Shown: in pieces, positions 6,155 through 9,955 of the stretch | How positions within the stretch are numbered: position 1 is the first letter of the stretch | How the letters are laid out: each line of letters begins with the position of its first letter | Origin: Pseudonocardiales bacterium | GTDB lineage: Bacteria > Actinomycetota > Actinomycetes > Mycobacteriales > Pseudonocardiaceae | Length of the DNA stretch: 9,955 nt | Assembly: GCA_013695005.1 (NCBI GenBank) | Contig: JACDBJ010000139.1 | Coordinates: 1 to 9,955, forward strand | Direction of reading: 5' to 3' | The notes under the pieces: model-generated | What the model saw: the letters and a program-made list of their open reading frames with translations, nothing else | Told to the model about the DNA's origin: nothing | Database searches by the model: none | Translations under genes and position numbers: made by a program

Positions 6155-6210
6155 GCAGGGGCATCTACCTGCGGCGGAACCTTTCAGCCTCCGGCAGCCG
6201 TTCACAGGGC

Positions 6211-7020
6211 GTGAAAGTTGGCGGTCGTGCGTTGGCGGCGCTCGGCGTGGTGGTTCTCGCCGCCGTGGCGGGGTTGTGGCTCGTCGTCCGCGACGCCGAC
6301 CGCCGCGAGCCCGGCTGCACTATCACTGCCTTGACGCCCGCGGCAAACCAGCCGGCGACGTTCGAGCTGTCACACGAGCAGGCCGGAAACGCCGCGACCA
6401 TCGCAGCGGTCGGGAGCCGCCTCGGCGTGCCCAACCACGCGGTGACGGTCGCGCTTGCCACCGCCATGCAGGAGTCCAAGCTGCGCAACCTCGACGGCGG
6501 CGATCGCGACTCGCTGGGGCTGTTCCAGCAACGACCCAGCCAGGGCTGGGGCACCCCGAGCCAGATCCTCGACCCGGTCTACTCGGCGACGGCGTTCTAC
6601 CAGCGGCTCACCGCACAACGCGGCTGGGCAACGCTGAGCGTCACCGACGCCGCCCAACGGGTCCAACGATCGGCCGCCCCGCTGGCGTATGCGCAGTGGG
6701 AGCCGCTGGCCAGGGCGACCGCCCGCACACTCACCGGCGAGGTGCCCGCTGCCCTGAGCTGTCACCGGCTGCCGGCCGGCACGCCGGAGGCCGGCTTGAT
6801 CCAGGTCGCCAACGCCGAGCTGGGCACAGCCGTGCTGAGCGGCGACCACCACGCGCCGGCCCGGGGTTGGGCGATCAGCAGCTGGCTCGTCGCCCATGGG
6901 GCGCAGCTCGGCGTCGAGCAGGTGAACTACGACGGCCACCAGTGGACGGCGGAGTCCGGAGCGTGGGCCCAGGTGGGGCCGCGCAACGGCGCGCTGTCGC
7001 TGCAGCAGGCTGCTGCATAG
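6211..7020 (+). CDS. Membrane-anchored or secreted lytic-transglycosylase-like protein
   Basis: A 269-residue protein starting at GTG 6211. Residues 7-26 form one hydrophobic segment after a short basic start, acting as signal peptide or membrane anchor, so the rest is extracellular. Residues about 68-165 contain a lysozyme-like pattern: VALATAMQESKLRNLDGGDRDS with Glu 88 in the place of the catalytic acid, then LGLFQQRPSQGWGT (103-115) and DAAQRVQRSAAPLAYAQW. Many actinobacteria carry this family, usually labelled hypothetical or mislabelled. Cys 36 and Cys 184 could form a disulfide. The C-terminal 80 residues (about 195-269) look like a separate small domain. No good ribosome-binding site precedes the GTG, so the start is less certain. 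It lies 56 nt after the dehydrogenase, perhaps co-transcribed, and converges on the truncated transporter with a 9-bp gap. Cell-wall cleavage is inferred. Confidence 0.8.
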   Translation: MKVGGRALAALGVVVLAAVAGLWLVVRDADRREPGCTITALTPAANQPATFELSHEQAGNAATIAAVGSRLGVPNHAVTVALATAMQESKLRNLDGGDRDSLGLFQQRPSQGWGTPSQILDPVYSATAFYQRLTAQRGWATLSVTDAAQRVQRSAAPLAYAQWEPLARATARTLTGEVPAALSCHRLPAGTPEAGLIQVANAELGTAVLSGDHHAPARGWAISSWLVAHGAQLGVEQVNYDGHQWTAESGAWAQVGPRNGALSLQQAAA

Positions 7021-7029
7021 CTGGACGAT

Positions 7030-7398
7030 TCACGGCCTGCCTCGGTTGCGGCGTCGGGCGATCACTTCCCGCACCGGCGTGACGACCGTTCCCTCGGCCG
7101 CGAGCTCGCGTCGCGCCCGCTGCCGGGTCGACCACACCCCGAACCCGGCGACGACCCACACCATGTACTGCACCGACCAGGCGAGCCGGAAGGCCTCCGG
7201 GGTGTAGCCGCCCGCTGCGTCGAGCACCACGCCGATCGCCAGCGCGACGATCAGCGTCACGAGGAAGCCGCTCATGTTCACCAGGCCCACCGCGGAGCCC
7301 TGGCGATGCTCCGGGTTGAAGGTCCGCGCGTAGTCGAAGCCGATCATGGAACCCGGTGCCCCGAGCGAGAGGACCAGGACGAGCACGACGAGCAGCCA
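7030..7398 (-). pseudogene. MFS transporter, C-terminal fragment (5' truncated)
   Basis: The frame encodes the last 122 or so residues of a major facilitator superfamily permease: WLLVVLVLVLSLG, then GAPGSMIGFDYARTFNP, a motif typical of the second half of actinobacterial MFS proteins, then two to three hydrophobic helices (VGLVNMSGFLVTLIVALAIG, FRLAWSVQYMVWVVAGFG) and a basic tail. A full protein would have about 400-450 residues. Going upstream on the minus strand, recognisable sequence ends at the Trp codon 7396-7398 and the next codon (7399-7401) is TGA. Nothing further up to 7460 resembles MFS. The gene has thus lost roughly its 5' two thirds, at the border of the tRNA-linked element. 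A GTG at 7386 could start a short peptide but not a working transporter. Confidence 0.85.
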
Positions 7399-7428
7399 TC
7401 AAAACCGGCCAGCCAGTCACCTGCTCGC

Positions 7429-7444
7429 TGATCGCCTACGATCA
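7429..7444. repeat. Small inverted repeat near the truncation junction
   Basis: TGATCG (7429-7434) and CGATCA (7439-7444) form a perfect 6-bp dyad with a 4-nt loop. It lies 30 bp from the point where the MFS frame ends and 10 bp before the stronger hairpin at 7454. Confidence 0.4.
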
Positions 7445-7453
7445 CTGACCGCT

Positions 7454-7474
7454 TGCCGTCTCAACGAGACGGCA
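7454..7474 (-). terminator. Strong hairpin overlapping the stop of the Imm32-like gene
   Basis: TGCCGTCTC (7454-7462) pairs perfectly with GAGACGGCA (7466-7474) around AAC. On the minus strand it covers the last codons and stop (7461-7463) of the Imm32-like gene. A 9-bp perfect stem with a 3-nt loop and no T tract fits an actinobacterial terminator. Confidence 0.6.
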
Positions 7475-7847
7475 TACCTCCAAGAGGGCTGTCTACCACC
7501 AGGGACAGGGACCCTTCACGGAGATAGGGATGTTCAGGGAAGTAGTCGATGTGGAGGTGACCGCCGTCGTCGGCGGTGGCCTTGGCCTGCAGATTGTCGG
7601 CGAGGATCGCCCTGGCAATCGGGTCGCCGCTGATCACAAGGACCCGCTGCGAGGTATCGAGTTCGATCTGGACTCCGGGGCCGGAAGCCTTCGTGACTTC
7701 GATCCCTGCCAAAGCGTCGCCGTCCAGGGGCAACGTGGCACCGATGAACCTGTCGCCCTCGGCTACCGCGCTGGCCAAGCCAGCCAGTTCGTCCGCTGAG
7801 GCGGTGAGTTCCACTTCGCCGAACACGGGGTCGGAAACCAGTCGCAC
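7461..7847 (-). CDS. Small protein resembling Imm32-family immunity proteins
   Basis: A 128-residue hydrophilic protein without signal peptide or membrane segment. It starts VRLVSDPVFGEVELTASADEL, continues with IELDTSQRVLVISGD and ILADNLQAKA, and has the C-terminal signature GGHLHIDYFPEHPYLREGS (about 95-113). The HxHIDYFPxHPYL pattern and length recall the Imm32 immunity family of polymorphic toxin systems; this is from memory of the family, so the match is tentative. I chose the GTG at 7847 because AAGGAG lies eight bases upstream on the minus strand; the GTG at 7856 would overlap that site. The stop lies inside a terminator hairpin. No toxin gene is seen beside it. It sits in the tRNA-linked region beside two broken genes, yet its own frame is intact. 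Confidence 0.7.
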   Translation of the reverse strand: MRLVSDPVFGEVELTASADELAGLASAVAEGDRFIGATLPLDGDALAGIEVTKASGPGVQIELDTSQRVLVISGDPIARAILADNLQAKATADDGGHLHIDYFPEHPYLREGSLSLVVDSPLGGMPSR

Positions 7848-7957
7848 GGGCGGCACTCCTTCAGGGGCGGACTCCCATCATGCCATTGAAGATCGTCCGG
7901 CCACGTTCGCATCCGTCAGAGGATTCAGACACGACCAGGTACTTCGGAACTACTCGT

Positions 7958-8565
7958 CTAGTCGGAAGCGACGTTGGCGGCCCATCCGTAGGCCTCGAAT
8001 AGGGCAGCGTTCGAAGACCGCTCGGGATGCGTGCTGTGGTGGAACTTCAGATGCCGTGCTCGGGCACTAATCACTTGCACCTCGTCCGTCACCCGCCGGG
8101 CCGTCGCACCGAGCGCGACGATGCCGCGAAGGTCTGGCAGCAACGCCACAGGCGGATCAACGATCGGGCACCCGCCGCCACATGCTGAGCCGCTGCTCCT
8201 CTCGGCACTGGCCACGGCACCGCGTTCCAGTGCAACGTCAGGCTGCGGTCCAGTCCGGACGCCTCGACCGCCGCACGTTGCTTCCGCGAGGTCTGGTCCT
8301 CGTTCAGGATCGTCAGCATTCCCGACCCACCGGTCCCAGACTTGGCGCCGTCGCCGGGATCGTTGAGCAGGAACAGCACACGTGCGTTCACGCCACCGCC
8401 GTCCGGATCTGGGTACGGCACCGCTCCCGGCATCAGACCGCTGTTCGTTGCGATCTCCTCAGCGAACTTCACCAGGGCGGCCACGTGGGGCTCGTTACGG
8501 CGCTCCCAGAGCCGCGAGCGGGCTTCTGTACGGCCTGAGGGTGTCGACGGGAAGGCGACCTTCAT
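7958..8565 (-). pseudogene. Uracil-DNA-glycosylase-superfamily-like protein, frameshifted
   Basis: Two overlapping minus-strand frames make up one gene. The first (8565 down to about 8160) gives about 136 residues, with RVLFLLNDPGDGAKSGTGG (62-80; NDPG at 68-71 in the place of the UDG water-activating loop) and LTLHWNAVPWPV (109-120). The second (about 8158 to 7958) gives 66 residues: PVALLPDLRGIVALGATARR, then FHHSTHPERS in the place of the HPSP DNA-intercalation loop. The joined length of about 202 and motif order fit UDG-like proteins that excise uracil or related bases. The second frame lies one base back, consistent with a single-base loss near 8158-8175. ATG 8565 follows a TACGGT -10 by six bases. 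It is divergent from the integrase. Whether the break is real or a sequencing error cannot be told here. Confidence 0.7.
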
Positions 8566-8571
8566 CGCTGC

Positions 8572-8577
8572 ACCGTA
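8572..8577 (-). promoter_or_regulatory. -10 element of the UDG-like gene
   Basis: On the minus strand TACGGT (complement of 8572-8577) lies six bases before ATG 8565, with no strong Shine-Dalgarno sequence between, so transcription is probably leaderless or nearly so. This supports 8565 over the in-frame ATG at 8625. Confidence 0.4.
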
Positions 8578-8604
8578 GACCTCGACCACCGGGGGTAGCC
8601 CGCA

Positions 8605-9746
8605 ATGAACCATCTGGAGCTGCATCCGGTGGTGATCGGGCTCAGATGGCGGACGAGCTCGGATGGGACGCGCAAGGTGTCCCCGTCGCCAACAGCGCGG
8701 CTTGAAGTGGGGATCTCCTCGCGGCGCGGGTTCACCCTGCCGGGCCGGTGGTCTGGCTGCCTCTGGCGCGCCGCGAGGAGATCACCACCGCCTTGCCCGG
8801 TTATCACGCCACCCCGAACGCTCGACGCGTGGTTCTCCGAGTGGGTCGACATGAAGCGGGCAGAGGGGACGCGCCCGCGCACGATCGAGCGCTACAGGTC
8901 CATCGCAGAGCGGCACCTCCTGCCGGCTCTAGGCCGAAGGAGGCTCGACAAGCTGACTCCGACGGACGTTCGCCGCCTCCTGTCTGCGAAGACCTCGGAG
9001 GGTCTCGCGGCCACGACGGTCCGCCATGTTCACGCGGTGCTTCGGAACGTCCTGGGCGACGCGGAGCGGCAGGATCTCGTGATCCGCAACGTTGCCAGGT
9101 CTGTCCGGCCCCCGGCGCGCCGTCCGGTCGAGCGTCGCTCGCTCACCCTCGCGGAGGCTCGCGTATTGCTCGACACCATCGCTGATGATCCGTTGGAAGC
9201 GATGTGGCTGTGCGCGTTAACCGGTGGTCTGCGACGCGGTGAGGTTCTGGGCGTGCGCTGGCAGGACGTGGACCTCGACACGTCGGTGGTGCGCATCCGT
9301 CAGGCAGTCCAGCGAACTGACACTGGCGTCGTCGTCACCGAGCTCAAGACCGACCGCTCCCGGCGAACCGTGCCGATACCCGTTCGCACCGCGGCAGCGC
9401 TCAAGACCCATCGTGCGGCGCAGGCCGAACAGCGAATGAGCTGCCCGATTCCGTGGCCGGACACCGACTGGTGTTCACCACCTCGATCGGCACGCCACTC
9501 GAACCGCGGAACGTCAACCGGTCATGGTACGTCGTGCGGCGCCGGGCCAGGCTCGATTGGCTGCGGCTGCACGATCTTCGCCACGCGTGTGCGACGTTCC
9601 TGATCGCCGCCGGCGCCTCACCTCGGACGGTCATGGCGCAGCTTGGCCACAGCCAGATCGCATTGACAATGAACACCTACGCGCACGTGCTCGAAGAGGT
9701 GCAACGGGAGGCCGTCGACCGGCTCGGCGACACACTGTTTGGCTGA
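8605..9746 (+). pseudogene. int: Tyrosine-type site-specific integrase, frameshifted
   Basis: A phage/ICE-type tyrosine recombinase split over two frames. Frame 1 (to about 9440) carries the SAM-like core-binding domain, from TLDAWFSEWVDMKRAEGTRP (about 8818) to TPTDVRRLL, and the start of the catalytic domain with ALTGGLRRGEVLGVRWQD (first catalytic Arg, about 9217-9270) and the beta-hairpin ELKTDRSRRTVPIP with its Lys. Frame 2 (about 9453-9746) resumes with LVFTTSIGTPLEPRN, then LHDLRHACAT (HxxR), LGHSQIALTMNTYAHV (His and the nucleophile Tyr). All catalytic residues exist but in different frames; one base is missing between about 9420 and 9470. No slippery heptamer is present. The first 70 residues resemble no N-terminal integrase domain, so the true start is unclear (ATG 8605, GTG 8707, or 5' loss). 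It ends 84 nt from tRNA-Val, its probable target. Confidence 0.85.
8712..8783. repeat. 17-bp perfect inverted repeat at the integrase 5' end
   Basis: GATCTCCTCGCGGCGCG (8712-8728) is the exact reverse complement of 8767-8783, with a 38-nt loop. It lies in the part of the integrase frame that matches no known domain, just before the core-binding domain. As RNA it would fold into a strong stem. Role unknown. Confidence 0.8.
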
Positions 9747-9750
9747 CTCG

Positions 9751-9772
9751 TGCCTGTCAAATTGCCTGTCAA
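9751..9772. repeat. Direct repeat between integrase and tRNA, candidate recombinase or excisionase sites
   Basis: TGCCTGTCAA occurs at 9751-9760 and 9763-9772, a 12-bp period. It lies between the integrase stop and tRNA-Val, where integrative elements carry arm-type recombinase-binding sites. The site function is inferred. Confidence 0.5.
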
Positions 9773-9798
9773 CAACCTGGATTGGCCCGCTCGCGAGG

Positions 9799-9814
9799 TT
9801 CGTCAATCGACGAA
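9799..9814. repeat. Inverted repeat between integrase and tRNA-Val
   Basis: TTCGTC (9799-9804) and GACGAA (9809-9814) form a 6-bp dyad with a 4-nt loop. A CTCGCGAG palindrome is at 9790-9797. It may end integrase transcription or be part of the attachment region. Confidence 0.4.
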
Positions 9815-9829
9815 ACTGCTGGTCAGGCC

Positions 9830-9904
9830 TGGTGGGCGCGGCTGGGTTCGAACCAGCGACCCCCGGTTTGTAAGACCGGTGCTCTCCCACTGAGCTACGC
9901 GCCC
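9830..9904 (-). tRNA. tRNA-Val(UAC), 3' CCA encoded
   Basis: On the minus strand a full cloverleaf is present: acceptor stem GGGCGCG/CGCGCCC (9898-9904 with 9834-9840), D arm GCTC...GAGC, anticodon stem CCGGT/ACCGG with loop CTTACAA giving anticodon UAC (Val), variable loop GGGTC, T arm GCTGG-TTCGAAC-CCAGC, discriminator A at 9833 and an encoded CCA (9830-9832). All stems pair perfectly, so the gene is intact. The integrase pseudogene ends 84 nt from its 3' end, the usual place for an integration site that rebuilds the tRNA 3' half. Confidence 0.95.
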
Positions 9905-9955
9905 CTCTGCGGCCGCACCGCCGGCTCAGGCCGGCAGGTGGGCCATGGCTTGCTT
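9905..9955 (-). other. Possible 3' end of a minus-strand gene with a hairpin
   Basis: On the minus strand one frame reads KQAMAHLPA and then TGA, with GCCGGC arms around CTGA forming a short hairpin over the stop. This could be the end of a gene lying beyond the window, upstream of the tRNA. Only 51 bases are available, so it is no more than a suggestion. Confidence 0.2.

Noticed and set aside
4814..6205. A 463-codon open frame on the minus strand
   Set aside because: It lies opposite the clearly identified alpha-hydroxy-acid dehydrogenase, is made of Arg/Gly/Ala-rich low-information sequence, and is a by-product of high GC.
8000..8030. A second tRNA 3'-end copy (attL) near GTTCGAAGACCG
   Set aside because: Only about eight bases agree with the tRNA-Val T arm, and the stretch is coding sequence of the UDG-like gene.
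8605..8780. Reading the 17-bp inverted repeat as insertion-sequence ends
   Set aside because: Only 38 bp lie between the arms, with no transposase and no flanking target duplication.
9420..9470. Programmed -1 ribosomal frameshift in the integrase
   Set aside because: The frame change is in the right direction, but no X-XXY-YYZ slippery site or following pseudoknot is seen, and integrases are not normally made this way.
1..9955. CRISPR array, riboswitch or rRNA
   Set aside because: No regularly spaced repeats with spacers, no known riboswitch leader and no rRNA sequence were seen on either strand.

Overview
This is a high-GC stretch from an actinobacterium, probably Pseudonocardiaceae or a relative. 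That placement is inference from codon use, GTG starts, leaderless promoters and family content; no rRNA is present. The left three quarters (1-7020) are ordinary chromosomal accessory genes, each with its own promoter and mostly short gaps. The right quarter (about 7399-9830) looks like a decayed integrative element lying against a tRNA-Val gene.

Layout, left to right: the C-terminal catalytic domain of an S9 (prolyl-oligopeptidase-type) peptidase, cut by the window edge (1-780); a hairpin and a LysM-domain remnant (837-1002); an AraC-type regulator (1043-1852) followed by a VOC/PhnB-like protein (1916-2305), probably regulator and target; a divergent di-iron alternative-oxidase-like membrane protein (2400-3098) whose stop codon overlaps that of a convergent 61-residue Cys/His-rich protein (3095-3280, minus); a small cupin with a candidate operator (3567-3899); an NmrA-like SDR oxidoreductase (3966-4814, minus) divergent from an FMN-dependent alpha-hydroxy-acid dehydrogenase (4934-6154); and a secreted or anchored lytic-transglycosylase-like protein (6211-7020).

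At 7030-7398 (minus) there is only the C-terminal third of an MFS transporter; its reading frame stops abruptly at 7398. From there to the tRNA lie a small gene resembling the Imm32 immunity family (7461-7847, minus), a uracil-DNA-glycosylase-like gene broken by a frameshift (7958-8565, minus), and a tyrosine integrase also broken by a frameshift (8605-9746, plus) with a 17-bp perfect inverted repeat in its unusual 5' part. Short direct repeats and a hairpin precede tRNA-Val(UAC) (9830-9904, minus, CCA encoded). The simplest reading is an element that entered at the 3' end of tRNA-Val, then lost its far end together with the 5' two thirds of the MFS gene, and whose integrase and glycosylase genes are now inactive.

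Promoters: several genes have a TANNNT -10 hexamer. Two of them (AraC, alpha-hydroxy-acid dehydrogenase) have exactly 7 nt between the hexamer and the start codon and no Shine-Dalgarno sequence, as expected for leaderless mRNAs. No complete new multi-gene system is evident. The points most worth a second look are the divergent oxidase and its stop-codon-overlapping neighbour, and the degenerate island at the tRNA.
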